NCBI GenBank assembly: GCA_047630275.1
Contig: JBLHVN010000001.1
Span: forward strand, 1,426,001-1,490,000
Origin: GCA-2720865 sp047630275
GTDB lineage: Bacteria; Bdellovibrionota; Bacteriovoracia; Bacteriovoracales; Bacteriovoracaceae
Direction of reading: 5' to 3'
Length of the DNA stretch: 64,000 bases
Shown: positions 43,571 through 51,934 of the stretch, piece after piece
Numbering within the stretch: the first letter of the stretch is position 1
How the letters are laid out: each line of letters opens with the position of its first letter
Notes under the pieces: model-generated
The model's input: only the letters and a program-made list of their open reading frames with translations
Databases searched by the model: none
Told to the model about the DNA's origin: nothing
Program-made: the position numbers and the translations under genes

Positions 43571-43587
43571 TTGGCATCTTCCTTGCT
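43571..43587 (+). promoter_or_regulatory. Sigma-54-type -24/-12 promoter
   Basis: TTGGCAT, five bases, TTGCT matches the sigma-54 consensus TGGCAY-N5-TTGCW with correct spacing. It lies about 50 nt upstream of the lipoprotein gene at 43639. The required enhancer-binding activator site is not identified, though an inverted repeat lies at 43493-43525. Confidence 0.65.
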
Positions 43588-43638
43588 CTATAAGAGAAGT
43601 GGAAGAGCCTTTTGGTTCAGCTTACAGGAGGTAAGTTA

Positions 43639-44301
43639 ATGAGAGTTTTATGGATGAGTCTAATATTGCTGATGGTAGGTTGTAACAACCAAGTATCAGT
43701 TACCCCTAAGATAAAGAACCGATTAGAATCCTTAACAAATATGGCCATTAATAATCAGGCAGAGCCTCTCTTAGGAAGCAAATGGTATGCTGGGCGTTTT
43801 GCTGAGAAATCTGGCTTCAAGAGAACAGAGCGGGCCTTATTAAAGGGAGTTGAAGTACAAAACTTTGATTGCAGCCTTCACCGAGTCGGAGCATGGTATT
43901 CGTTAAAGAGAAAAACCACCTGTAAGGGCAATATTGTCTTTAAGTTTAAAGCAAGAAAGAAAAATAAAAGCTTTGTCTCGAGTCTAAAGTTAGTCGTCAC
44001 AAGCTATGATAAAAGAATCCTTTTTAATAATGACTTTTTAAAGAGCCGTTTAACAAAGGCCTTTGTTAAGAAGAATCCTTTTTCTAAACGAACCTTTTCA
44101 AAGTACTGGCAGGTTCTTAAAAAAGGAAAGCTTGCCGTTGGTATGCCTGTTGATTATTTAAAGATTTGTTGGGGAGCACCTCTTCGAGTCTTTGATAAGT
44201 CTATTGATAAAACCGGAACTCGTGAGACCTTTGTTTATGATAACTACTTTGTCTTATTACAAGATGGAATTGTGAGCAGTATTCATAAGTTTGATTCTTA
44301 A
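43639..44301 (+). CDS. Lipoprotein, probable sigma-54 target, 220 aa
   Basis: The ATG at 43639 follows AGGAGGTAAG and opens a lipoprotein signal (MRVLWMSLILLMVGC). The middle is very basic (KFKARKKNKSFVSSLK). The C-terminus has VGMPVDYLKICWGAPLR and RETFVYDNYFVLLQDGIV, resembling SmpA/BamE-type or outer-membrane-assembly lipoprotein tails (G-M-x-x-x-x-V-x-x-x-W-G-x-P). That resemblance is modest. The stop shares four bases with the convergent YiiX-like gene. Confidence 0.7.
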   Translation: MRVLWMSLILLMVGCNNQVSVTPKIKNRLESLTNMAINNQAEPLLGSKWYAGRFAEKSGFKRTERALLKGVEVQNFDCSLHRVGAWYSLKRKTTCKGNIVFKFKARKKNKSFVSSLKLVVTSYDKRILFNNDFLKSRLTKAFVKKNPFSKRTFSKYWQVLKKGKLAVGMPVDYLKICWGAPLRVFDKSIDKTGTRETFVYDNYFVLLQDGIVSSIHKFDS

Positions 44302-45875
44302 TGATCCTGGTAAACCGCCGGGATAAGGACTTCATCACAATCGTTGATCTTTAGAGACTTACTTCTTCTGCTCCCTACGCGAACCCTAGAGGTCTTAACT
44401 TCACATTCAGTAACAGACTTTTTATAAATGGCCTGATTGAGAATCAGGCTTTTTTCCTTATCTAAGCTAAAGCCCATAAAAGAAGCGACATCACTCTTAT
44501 CTAATTCATACATAGACTTCTGCTGGTTGACTCCAAAGATAGTAACAAAATCAACCGGGCTATCTTTGTAAAAGATTAACTCGGCTATATTATCGGGGGT
44601 TACCGTGTGGCGACCAAGGACTGTATCTGTCGGCCAGTTGATATCTCCAAAAGCCTGGAAGATAAGTTCACTACAGACGATGACATCTGTTGAGGAGGAA
44701 TCAAAATTAAAGTCATAGGCCTGTCCATAATGACTTAGAGCCCTTTCATAAATAGCGAGGGTTCTTTTTTTATCTTTTAAGATATTTGGAACTCGCATAA
44801 GGAGAATTTCGTCAGTATTGAAATAACTAGACAGAGGGTTGATCTGAATCCCAGGGCGTAGGGCCTCTAGAACATTTCTTCCTTCTTTTATCATCTTTTG
44901 ATAAGGCTTAAAGATAGGGTGTTCCCAAAGACCTAACTCTTTAAGTTGCTTCTCTGTTCCAAGCCAGATTGCTGGATGGGTCCAATGCCCTGGTATGGTC
45001 ATATCAGTTAAAGCAAAGGGGCTTCTTTCTATAATAATATCAAGAGGCATAAGCTTGTCTTTAAATTCATAAAGGGCCTCTTTATTCTCATAAAGAAAGC
45101 CCTTTCTGAATTTCACTTCACCCATAACATTCCCAAAACCTTTGCTTAAGAGGTATTCAAACTCAGTTCCTAATCTACCGAGCTTATCAAAAAAGGTATA
45201 AGTCCAAATATTGATAAACGGGGTCTCTTCAAAATTCTTTGAAAGAGTATTGACGCTGATCAAGCGGTAAAGCTTATCAGTGCCTTCTGAATTTGATGTT
45301 CCGTTTAGGTAAAATTCTTTATAAAGTTGTTTGAGGGCCTCTTGGTTTTCTTTACTAGTTACTTTATGAAGCAAGTCTAAGAGTTCGTCTCTTTTAACAG
45401 AGCCTTGTTCTGCCTTTCTAAAAGCATTATGCATCTGAGTGCGCATGATACCTGATCTAAAGTAAGCTTTATGAATAGTCTTTAAGCTTTGAAGAAGCTT
45501 TAAGTGATTATGTAAATAAAGAAGCCTCTCCTCTACAGTGCCCAATTCTGTAAGGGGTCTTAATCCAATTTGTGCCTGGATAAGAATATTTCTATAAGTC
45601 GGAACGAACCTATAAAGAACTTCTAGCTCTGATCCGGAAAGGGGTTTTCCTGACTTTAATTTCTTTTCATAGCTAATGCCTTTTTCAACGATAAAGCGGG
45701 TAAAGCTATTGAGGATTCTTCTGAGTTTATTGGCCTTTTCTATGGGGTCTTTTTCTGAAGATAAAGAATAAACCTTCCTGTCTGTCTCAAAGATGACTTC
45801 ACGGGGACTAAGGCCACCGGCAAAGGATGCAGTACTAAGGACAAAAGTCAGAAGAATTAAGGTCAATTTATTCAT
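44298..45875 (-). CDS. Secreted YiiX/C92-like cysteine hydrolase, 525 aa
   Basis: A signal peptide (MNKLTLILLTFVLSTASFA) is followed by about 220 helical residues. The C-terminal half is a permuted papain fold of the YiiX/YebB type: LMPLDIIIERSPFALTD, then His in PGHWTHPAIWLG, and Cys at the start of a helix in VIVCSELIFQAFG. Such enzymes act on peptides or amide/ester bonds; substrate unknown. It shares its stop with the convergent lipoprotein gene over four bases. Confidence 0.78.
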   Translation of the reverse strand: MNKLTLILLTFVLSTASFAGGLSPREVIFETDRKVYSLSSEKDPIEKANKLRRILNSFTRFIVEKGISYEKKLKSGKPLSGSELEVLYRFVPTYRNILIQAQIGLRPLTELGTVEERLLYLHNHLKLLQSLKTIHKAYFRSGIMRTQMHNAFRKAEQGSVKRDELLDLLHKVTSKENQEALKQLYKEFYLNGTSNSEGTDKLYRLISVNTLSKNFEETPFINIWTYTFFDKLGRLGTEFEYLLSKGFGNVMGEVKFRKGFLYENKEALYEFKDKLMPLDIIIERSPFALTDMTIPGHWTHPAIWLGTEKQLKELGLWEHPIFKPYQKMIKEGRNVLEALRPGIQINPLSSYFNTDEILLMRVPNILKDKKRTLAIYERALSHYGQAYDFNFDSSSTDVIVCSELIFQAFGDINWPTDTVLGRHTVTPDNIAELIFYKDSPVDFVTIFGVNQQKSMYELDKSDVASFMGFSLDKEKSLILNQAIYKKSVTECEVKTSRVRVGSRRSKSLKINDCDEVLIPAVYQDH

Positions 45876-46046
45876 CCCTAATAGGTTATAGCAGTATGTT
45901 TTTTTGTAGTTCTTCTTTGTAAAAACTACGGTCCCTGTCTTAAGTTTAGACAGCTTAGGCGCTTATTTCGTAGCGTTATCTCGGTTACTTATGTCATTTT
46001 TAAGTTAACTTTTTGTTACAGGGTTCCCAAGGCGAAATCAATTCAC

Positions 46047-46056
46047 GCTATAATAG
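46047..46056 (+). promoter_or_regulatory. Extended -10 for the metallophosphoesterase gene
   Basis: GCTATAATAG, a perfect TATAAT with flanking bases shared by other elements in the window, lies 43 nt upstream of the start codon. No strong -35 was found. Confidence 0.55.
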
Positions 46057-46099
46057 TTAAGAAGGCGGTATCAAAAACGCCACAACGTAAACTTCAAGG

Positions 46100-47257
46100 A
46101 TGAATATGCGTTACACACTTAGCTTTATGCTTTTACTTTTATTATGCGGCTGCCAAGAAATTCAGGAAGAAATAACAGAAGATCAACCCATAGATGGAGC
46201 GCCTCCTACCGTTAGGCCTGCTCCAAACCCCGGCGACTCCACGCCACCAGTAGTAGGTGTTAAAGGCCTTCTAAAAATCGGTGTCCTAGGAGATCTGAAT
46301 GGATCCCTCGGCGACCCAAATTACGCCAGTAGCGTAACTTCTGGTATGGGGCATATTCTAAACTCTGGTTATGATCTAATCTTAGGAACGGGTGACTTCA
46401 CTAGTGGTGAAGACTATAAAAAGAAGTTCCCCGCTTCTAGGTTTGATCAGATGTGGGCTTCTTTTGAACAGAAGATCCTTAACCCGATTCTAAACTCTGG
46501 CATTCCTTTTGCTCCTAGCCCGGGTAATCACGATGCTAATATTGAACGAGAACGTGGTTACTATAAAGATTTCTGGAGCCCAAGGATTCCTGGAGTCACC
46601 ATGATCTCAAGTGAGGCCTATCCATTTTATTATTCCTTTCTTTATAAGAACGTCTTCTTCATTTCAATGGACGACGTAAGAACTTATTCCTTAAGGGATA
46701 GAACTGTTAATGGCGTGACTCAACGAGAGTGGATTGCTAATCAGCTTAAGACCCCGCAAGCCAGAGGGGCAGTGGCGAGGATCGCTTATGGTCATGTGCC
46801 TATGTATCCTGTTCTTTCTAAGTCAAAGCATTCAAGCAGTGGACGGGGAAAGTACTATGAGATCATGGCCAATGAACAGCAGGGGAAAAGGTCAAACTCA
46901 TTAGAGCAGATCTTTAAAGAAGGGGATATCAGCTTGGCCATCTTCGGGCATTCCCATGCTTATTACCCAGGGGTGATCCATCATCATAATGAGGCCCTTG
47001 AGGACTCCCTCAATGTTCTCTCCATGCCGTGTCTTGGGCATGGAAACCGCTACCTAGACCAAAGAACCAGCGCTAGGTCTCCAAGGGGCTATGGGCAGGT
47101 TGAGATCGATTTAGAGACGGGAAAGGTGAGCTTCGACGCTTATCTAACTAATGGGCAAAAAGTTGATAAAACAGGCCTTCCAGAGCGTATCAGGCCTTAT
47201 TCTCACTTAAGCATCCGCCGCCATGATTTGGTTCAAAAAGAACTAGGCTTAGAGTAA
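46100..47257 (+). CDS. Metallophosphoesterase lipoprotein, 385 aa
   Basis: A lipoprotein signal ends at LCGC (Cys20 from the ATG at 46100; an alternative ATG is 46106), followed by an acidic and Pro-rich linker. The calcineurin-type metal motifs are in order: GVLGDLNG, GTGDFTSG, PGNHD, GHVPMYP and FGHSHAYYPG. It resembles purple-acid-phosphatase and 5'-nucleotidase-type enzymes and would act on phosphate esters outside the cytoplasm. An extended -10 lies at 46047-46056. Confidence 0.88.
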   Translation: MNMRYTLSFMLLLLLCGCQEIQEEITEDQPIDGAPPTVRPAPNPGDSTPPVVGVKGLLKIGVLGDLNGSLGDPNYASSVTSGMGHILNSGYDLILGTGDFTSGEDYKKKFPASRFDQMWASFEQKILNPILNSGIPFAPSPGNHDANIERERGYYKDFWSPRIPGVTMISSEAYPFYYSFLYKNVFFISMDDVRTYSLRDRTVNGVTQREWIANQLKTPQARGAVARIAYGHVPMYPVLSKSKHSSSGRGKYYEIMANEQQGKRSNSLEQIFKEGDISLAIFGHSHAYYPGVIHHHNEALEDSLNVLSMPCLGHGNRYLDQRTSARSPRGYGQVEIDLETGKVSFDAYLTNGQKVDKTGLPERIRPYSHLSIRRHDLVQKELGLE

Positions 47258-47306
47258 TAATTACAACTCTCTAGCCCATTTTCAGGGTCCTTGCTAGAAG
47301 GGCCCT

Positions 47307-48572
47307 ATGAAAAATCTCATCCTCCTAAGCGCTTTATTGTCCGCTCCCCTTATGGGTAGTGAGTTCATCTCTCCTAATGGTCTTGAAGAAGCCTGTCATG
47401 TGGCTTCATTATCAGGAAAAAATCAAGGTATTCGATACTCACTAAAAGACTTAAAGAAAGAGAAGAAGCTTTGTAAGATGGATTTTCATTCAAGTGAGAA
47501 TCAATACAAGTATAAAGGGGTTAAATCTAAGCTTGCTGTTTGCCCAAAGATTAAGAATACTTCGCCAGCTCTTGAGGTCTTTGTTCTAAAAGGTGATACA
47601 GAGAGGGAAGAGTTTATCTCTCATGAATGTGGAAAGAAAGAAAAGTTAACAGCAAAGAAATTAGCTAAATTTAAAGTTTCAACAAGCTGTGGCTATGTTC
47701 CTTCGATGCTTGGTTACTATCATATAGGAAGGCTGCTTAATATTGGTAATGTTCCGGTTGCCGTCTATAGAACCCTAGATCTTGGTGAGCATCTTAAAAA
47801 AGCAGAGCAGGGTATAGAGCTGACAAAGGACTTCTCCGGTTGGCTTCCAAAAAACTGGGTTGTCCTAAAAGATCAACTTCTTAAAGGCTCTTCAAAGATA
47901 GTAACAGAATCAAAAGATCAAAGCTTTGGGGCCTTACTTGATAACCCTAAAGGAGAGCTTTCTTATTCAGCTATGTTTGGATCAGGCACTTCAGGTTATT
48001 TAAAAACTAATTTTTATAAGCAGGCCAAGAAAAGGGGCCCTATCACTAAGCAGTTTGATAAGAGTTTCTCCAATATTGGATCTATCTTTGCTCTTAAAGA
48101 CTTTACTGACATGCTGATCATAGACGCCATCCTTTCTCAGTTTGACCGCTATGGAAATGCTAATGCTTATCAGTATTACTACTTCTTTGAAAATGGACAG
48201 TTAATAGAGGAAAAACTTAAAAAAGATGACCCTGAACAAGCTTTTCTTATGAAATCAAAAGGAGCAAAGCTAGTTAAGAGGCTTCTGTTAAAAGATAACG
48301 ATTGCGGAATTGCTTTTAGAAATAGAACTTTAGATGATGGAGCTCTTAATAAAATCCGCCACTTTTCTAAGGAAACCTTTGAGAAGCTTAATCTCTTAAA
48401 TGAAAAGATGAGCGATCCAAGTTTTATCAGCTTTTTAAAGAGCAACCTCAAATTTAGTGATGCTGATGTATTAAAGGTCAAGGCCAACACCTTACAAGTC
48501 TTTAACCTTATTAAGGAGAAGGTTGAATCAGGAAAGGCTCTTTTAGACCTAAACCCTAGTGAATTCAATTGA
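47307..48572 (+). CDS. Secreted kinase-like protein (Fam20/HipA-like pattern), 421 aa
   Basis: A signal peptide (about 17 residues) is followed by motifs in the order of the Fam20C/HipA-like kinases. EVFVLKGD (Lys95) is a candidate ATP lysine. YYHIGRLLNIGNVPVAVYR (137-155) matches the helical segment that reads roughly AYRLDRLLGLxxVPPTV in relatives. LIIDAILSQFDRYGN (270-284) resembles the catalytic D-R-H-x-x-N loop, and LKDNDCGIAF (328-337) resembles the metal-binding DNG-x-GF motif. Kinase activity is inferred. AAGGG precedes the ATG by four bases. Confidence 0.6.
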   Translation: MKNLILLSALLSAPLMGSEFISPNGLEEACHVASLSGKNQGIRYSLKDLKKEKKLCKMDFHSSENQYKYKGVKSKLAVCPKIKNTSPALEVFVLKGDTEREEFISHECGKKEKLTAKKLAKFKVSTSCGYVPSMLGYYHIGRLLNIGNVPVAVYRTLDLGEHLKKAEQGIELTKDFSGWLPKNWVVLKDQLLKGSSKIVTESKDQSFGALLDNPKGELSYSAMFGSGTSGYLKTNFYKQAKKRGPITKQFDKSFSNIGSIFALKDFTDMLIIDAILSQFDRYGNANAYQYYYFFENGQLIEEKLKKDDPEQAFLMKSKGAKLVKRLLLKDNDCGIAFRNRTLDDGALNKIRHFSKETFEKLNLLNEKMSDPSFISFLKSNLKFSDADVLKVKANTLQVFNLIKEKVESGKALLDLNPSEFN

Positions 48573-48619
48573 TCAGTAAGACTGTCTAAGTTTTTTACAT
48601 ATAATTTCTATCTTCTTTC

Positions 48620-48646
48620 GCCCCTTTCTCACTAGGGGCTTTGTTT
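48620..48646 (+). terminator. Intrinsic terminator of the kinase-like gene
   Basis: GCCCCT and AGGGGC form an exact 6-bp stem around an 8-nt loop, followed by TTTGTTTT. It lies about 48 nt past the stop. Confidence 0.75.
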
Positions 48647-48707
48647 TCCTGTCACTATAGATTCTATAAACTTATCAGATAGAGAAACGGATGTTTAAGG
48701 ATCTACG

Positions 48708-49310
48708 ATGAAAATACTATTTCTTCTTGTCATACTCTTTCAACTTCAGGCCATTGCAAGAGCCGATGTGCTTCAAAGCTTTAAATCTGATGGCTGCTCT
48801 ATGTATCCAGACGGGTTGCCTCTTGTTGAAGAAAACAAATGGGTTCATTGCTGTGTTACTCACGATATGGCCTATTGGGTTGGGGGTAAAAAAGAAGAAA
48901 AACTTAAGGCCGACGCCTTACTCGGTCAATGTGTGGCAGAACAAACTAGTGAACTTCACGGAAACCTTATGGAGTTAGGCGTCCTAGCCGGTGGTCTTCC
49001 AAACTCAGGCCTTCCATGGCGATGGGGTTATGGTTTTGAAAATGGCAGGTCTTACAAAACAATGACCTTAGAAGAGAAGAAGATGCACTTTGAAAAATTC
49101 GACGGCATCATCTATGAAATTGAAAGGCTAAGCCCTGATCTAACCCTTGATCAAGTCTCTTATATGCTGGCGCGTTTTGAATTTCAAAGGCACCTCTTGG
49201 CCGTAGATCTTAAACTTCCTTCAGAAGTAGAGATGCAAAGCTACGATAAAAGGCTTGAGATTGTTTATAAGATCTATAACCGAGATTCAGTTTTATTTCC
49301 TGAGGATTAA
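48708..49310 (+). CDS. Secreted PLA2-like small protein, 200 aa
   Basis: A signal peptide (residues 1-19) precedes FKSDGCSMYPDG and WVHCCVTHDMAYWVGG (46-60). The CC-x-x-HD arrangement (Cys48, Cys49, His52, Asp53) is that of the phospholipase A2 active site, and SDGCS-x-x-PDG is a small calcium-loop-like segment. Lipase activity is plausible but unproven; many bacterial proteins of this group are annotated only as hypothetical. It lies downstream of the terminated kinase-like gene. Confidence 0.7.
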   Translation: MKILFLLVILFQLQAIARADVLQSFKSDGCSMYPDGLPLVEENKWVHCCVTHDMAYWVGGKKEEKLKADALLGQCVAEQTSELHGNLMELGVLAGGLPNSGLPWRWGYGFENGRSYKTMTLEEKKMHFEKFDGIIYEIERLSPDLTLDQVSYMLARFEFQRHLLAVDLKLPSEVEMQSYDKRLEIVYKIYNRDSVLFPED

Positions 49311-49418
49311 TAGAGAGTTTGGGAAGAAGCTTTATTCTAACTCTCTGAAATTTTTGAAAAAAATGGATTCTCACTCAGGTTATTCAAGGAAAAAACCGAA
49401 ATAAAAGAACGGCATTAC

Positions 49419-49428
49419 GCTAAAATAG
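49419..49428 (+). promoter_or_regulatory. Extended -10 for the 49445 gene
   Basis: GCTAAAATAG lies 16 nt before the start codon, matching similar elements at 16530, 39812, 46047 and 60490. Confidence 0.45.
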
Positions 49429-49444
49429 TAATGAGGTTTTTATA

Positions 49445-49954
49445 ATGGTGAAGTTTTCATCTATGGTCATTCTCTTCTTTTCAATCAGCCTCTTTGCTGA
49501 AGAAAGAAGCCTTAAGGCGGAGAGGAGACTCCGAGTCCTAGAAGCAAATAGGCAGCAGGGGATAGTTGGCGGACCAATGAAAAAAAGAGATCAGTCCACA
49601 GTGCCAGTCCGTGAAAGCAAGGTCATGTTAACGACTTCTCCTATGGCAATCTCCGATGAACAGCAGGAGCCTAGAGTCTTGCCCTCTTCCTCTTCAAAGC
49701 CAGGAATAACTTCACCGACATCAGATAGTATAACCGTCGATCTAAGCACTGGAGCAATAGGTAAACGCTCAAACGCTCGCAGAAGAGACCCTAGGGTGTT
49801 GAAAAAGGCAAGAGAACTCAAAAGAGAAAAGGCTTCAATAAGTAGAGAAGAGTTGAAAAAAAAGATAAAGACTCAAGAGATAATTAAAGAAAAAAAAGCG
49901 CCCAAAAAGAAAAAGTCAAACTATGGCTTTGACAGCTTTTTTCCTAGTCACTGA
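49445..49954 (+). CDS. Basic secreted protein of low complexity, 169 aa
   Basis: A signal peptide (MVKFSSMVILFFSISLFA) precedes a Ser/Thr/Pro-rich middle and a Lys-rich C-terminus (REELKKKIKTQEIIKEKK). Two RRDPRVL-like segments (EPRVLPSS, RRDPRVLKK) occur. Likely unstructured in large part. It converges with the GDPD gene, overlapping by 7 nt. No family was recognised. Confidence 0.6.
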   Translation: MVKFSSMVILFFSISLFAEERSLKAERRLRVLEANRQQGIVGGPMKKRDQSTVPVRESKVMLTTSPMAISDEQQEPRVLPSSSSKPGITSPTSDSITVDLSTGAIGKRSNARRRDPRVLKKARELKREKASISREELKKKIKTQEIIKEKKAPKKKKSNYGFDSFFPSH

Positions 49955-50715
49955 GAGCAAAAATCATATTTATGTTTTCTAGCGCGATAGATTCCACCAA
50001 AGCCCATCCCTTTAACCTTTTGACAGAAGGTTTCCTTTAGAGATTCATTAGGAAAACTATAGTCAATTGCTTTTGGAAAAGCGAGTAGGGTAATTGTTAA
50101 TTCTATTGGGTAGTCATAATACCTAGTGAACTTAATCTCAGAGTTATCCCCATAGAGGTGCTTAAAGTTTTGCATAAGGGTAAGCATCTTATCCCTCCCG
50201 GTATTACTATGAAGCTTCTTGATTTCAAGGACCATGGGCTTCTTTACTTTATGAACAATGGCAAAGTCTAATACTTCTTCAAGGCTTGGGACCTTATGGA
50301 GAAGGTCTGCGTTTAAATAAAGAGACTGAATCTCTTTAAGAGTGACTAACTCTACTCTTAGCTTCTTGTACTTGTATCTCTTTCCGGTTCTCTCGAATAC
50401 GTTTTGAATGATCTCTTTATAGACGGCCTTATTGACACCCTTATTGGGGATCATCCTCTTAAAGTCTTTGTCATGAAAAAGGACTAATTGATTATCTAGA
50501 GTCTCTTGAATATCAAACTCAAAGTAGGTGAAGCGCTCATCACCCATGATGGCGTCTTTTCCCTCAACCCCGTAGATGGAGGCTTCTAGAACGGCTAGGG
50601 AGTTCTCTGGGAGGTGCTTATGATAGTCACTGCCAAGTCTATGGCCTAGGTTCTTTGATTCGGCATTTAATGAAAAGCAAAGTGAAAGTGTTAAAATGAG
50701 CCAATGAAAGTACAT
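49948..50715 (-). CDS. Secreted glycerophosphodiester phosphodiesterase (GDPD)-like protein, 255 aa
   Basis: A signal peptide (residues 1-18) is followed by LGHRLGSDYHKHLPENS, a GDPD start motif of HR-x-x-x-PEN type with an insert. Next comes FEFDIQETLDNQLVLFHD, matching the E-x-D-x-x-x-T-x-D-x-x-x-V-x-x-HD core that binds the metal. The family cleaves deacylated phospholipids to glycerol-3-phosphate and an alcohol. It is at the usual length of about 250 residues. Confidence 0.83.
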   Translation of the reverse strand: MYFHWLILTLSLCFSLNAESKNLGHRLGSDYHKHLPENSLAVLEASIYGVEGKDAIMGDERFTYFEFDIQETLDNQLVLFHDKDFKRMIPNKGVNKAVYKEIIQNVFERTGKRYKYKKLRVELVTLKEIQSLYLNADLLHKVPSLEEVLDFAIVHKVKKPMVLEIKKLHSNTGRDKMLTLMQNFKHLYGDNSEIKFTRYYDYPIELTITLLAFPKAIDYSFPNESLKETFCQKVKGMGFGGIYRARKHKYDFCSQ

Positions 50716-50804
50716 TTAAGTCCCTAGGTAAAACGAAGAACTAGTACATACTTCAGAGAGGCTTTAATTTCAAGTGAGCCTATACTCCATGGGCTTTCAG
50801 CTAC

Positions 50805-51251
50805 CTACAATGAAAAATGATCAACTGAGATGGGCGCTTTGAAGAGAACTTCAAAAGGAGAGTCTTCAAAAGCCCCCTTGATGCCGAGGATTGATTCCTC
50901 ATTACTAAGAACTTCAAACTTATTAAAGCGAGCGAACTTTATAGCACCTGACTTTGGAATACTGGGGAGGACATAGAGAAGCTTAAAGCGAGTTGGAGCT
51001 CCAGTGGCCGTTACCGGAAGAGCAACTGCCTTATCACCAAGGTATTTTATGTAAAGGGCCAGGATAGTCTCTGGGACTTTATCACTATGAAGGCTGCCAG
51101 TACCGATAGTGCCGAGGCAAACTTCTTCAATTTGATTATCAAGGAGATTCTCTGCGCAGGCAGACTCAGAGATGATGCCTGGAGGATGGGCCATTGATAT
51201 AGAACTTATCGATAAGAATAATATAACTGCTAAGGCGTACCACTTTGACAT
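50805..51251 (-). CDS. Small secreted protein, 148 aa
   Basis: A signal peptide (MSKWYALAVILFLSISSISMA) precedes a beta-rich mature domain with two cysteines (SACAEN, EVCLGT) that probably form a disulfide. No motif or family was recognised. It stands alone on the minus strand with AGGAGAAAAAG before the ATG. Confidence 0.6.
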   Translation of the reverse strand: MSKWYALAVILFLSISSISMAHPPGIISESACAENLLDNQIEEVCLGTIGTGSLHSDKVPETILALYIKYLGDKAVALPVTATGAPTRFKLLYVLPSIPKSGAIKFARFNKFEVLSNEESILGIKGAFEDSPFEVLFKAPISVDHFSL

Positions 51252-51445
51252 CTTTTTCTCCTGAAATAGTAAGGAAGACTTAGCAGTGAAGAATGTGTTG
51301 GGCTAGGTATTGAAAAAAGTACCTGATCATGTGAGTGGATTACCTCAAGAATTTTTTTAATGACGAACTAAAGCAGTCATTCACTTAATGAGCAAGGCAG
51401 CTTTGGCCCCTTTTAAAAGAATAAAAAAAGCAATAGAATAACTTT

Positions 51446-51829
51446 ATGGCGAATTTACTAGTTATAGACGATGAAAATGATATTACCGAAGTTATTCAAA
51501 TCTACTTAGAAGATACTGATCATCAGATTACTTGTTTGAATAGTGCTAGTGATGGACTCAAGTGGTCTAAAGATAACCAAGTTGATTTACTAATAACAGA
51601 TATCCTCATGCCTAGTGGAATGAATGGCCTAGAGCTGATTGCTGATATCAAAGAATATTGTCCAGACGTAAAGATTCTCGCCATCAGCGGCGGAGGAGCT
51701 TCCGGTGGCGTTGTTAAGGCCATGGCCCTAGAAAGCGCTATGGAACTTGGTGCCGAAAGAGCACTGTCAAAGCCTTTTACAAAAGAAGAACTTCTAAGAA
51801 GAGTTGATAAACTCTTAAAGGGTACGTGA
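51446..51829 (+). CDS. Single-domain response regulator, 127 aa
   Basis: A complete receiver domain: acidic pair in VIDDEND (Asp8, Asp9), phospho-acceptor Asp52 in LLITDILMPSGMNG, Ser/Thr position in AISGGGASGG, and Lys in LSKPFTKEEL. A second stand-alone regulator lies at 62381. No output domain or neighbouring kinase is present, so it acts through another protein, as CheY-type regulators do. A hairpin with T6 overlaps its stop codon. Confidence 0.9.
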   Translation: MANLLVIDDENDITEVIQIYLEDTDHQITCLNSASDGLKWSKDNQVDLLITDILMPSGMNGLELIADIKEYCPDVKILAISGGGASGGVVKAMALESAMELGAERALSKPFTKEELLRRVDKLLKGT

Positions 51830-51839
51830 TACCTTTTTT
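51818..51839 (+). terminator. Terminator overlapping the response-regulator stop codon
   Basis: AAGGGTA and TACCTTT pair around the loop CGTGA with one G-T pair, and six T follow. The TGA stop lies within the loop. Confidence 0.55.
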
Positions 51840-51896
51840 GATAGGCGTTTAGGCTTTATGTTAAAGATTCTAAATTTTTTTCATTCATGAAAGTAA

Positions 51897-51922
51897 CCAG
51901 GTACCTTTAGGGAGGTACCTGG
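51897..51922. terminator. Perfect hairpin downstream of the 51935 gene
   Basis: CCAGGTACCT and AGGTACCTGG form an exact 10-bp stem with a 6-nt loop. It lies 12 nt past the stop of the minus-strand gene; TTACTTTC follows on that strand, so it may terminate that gene. Confidence 0.5.
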
Positions 51923-51934
51923 GGATTGAGGGGA

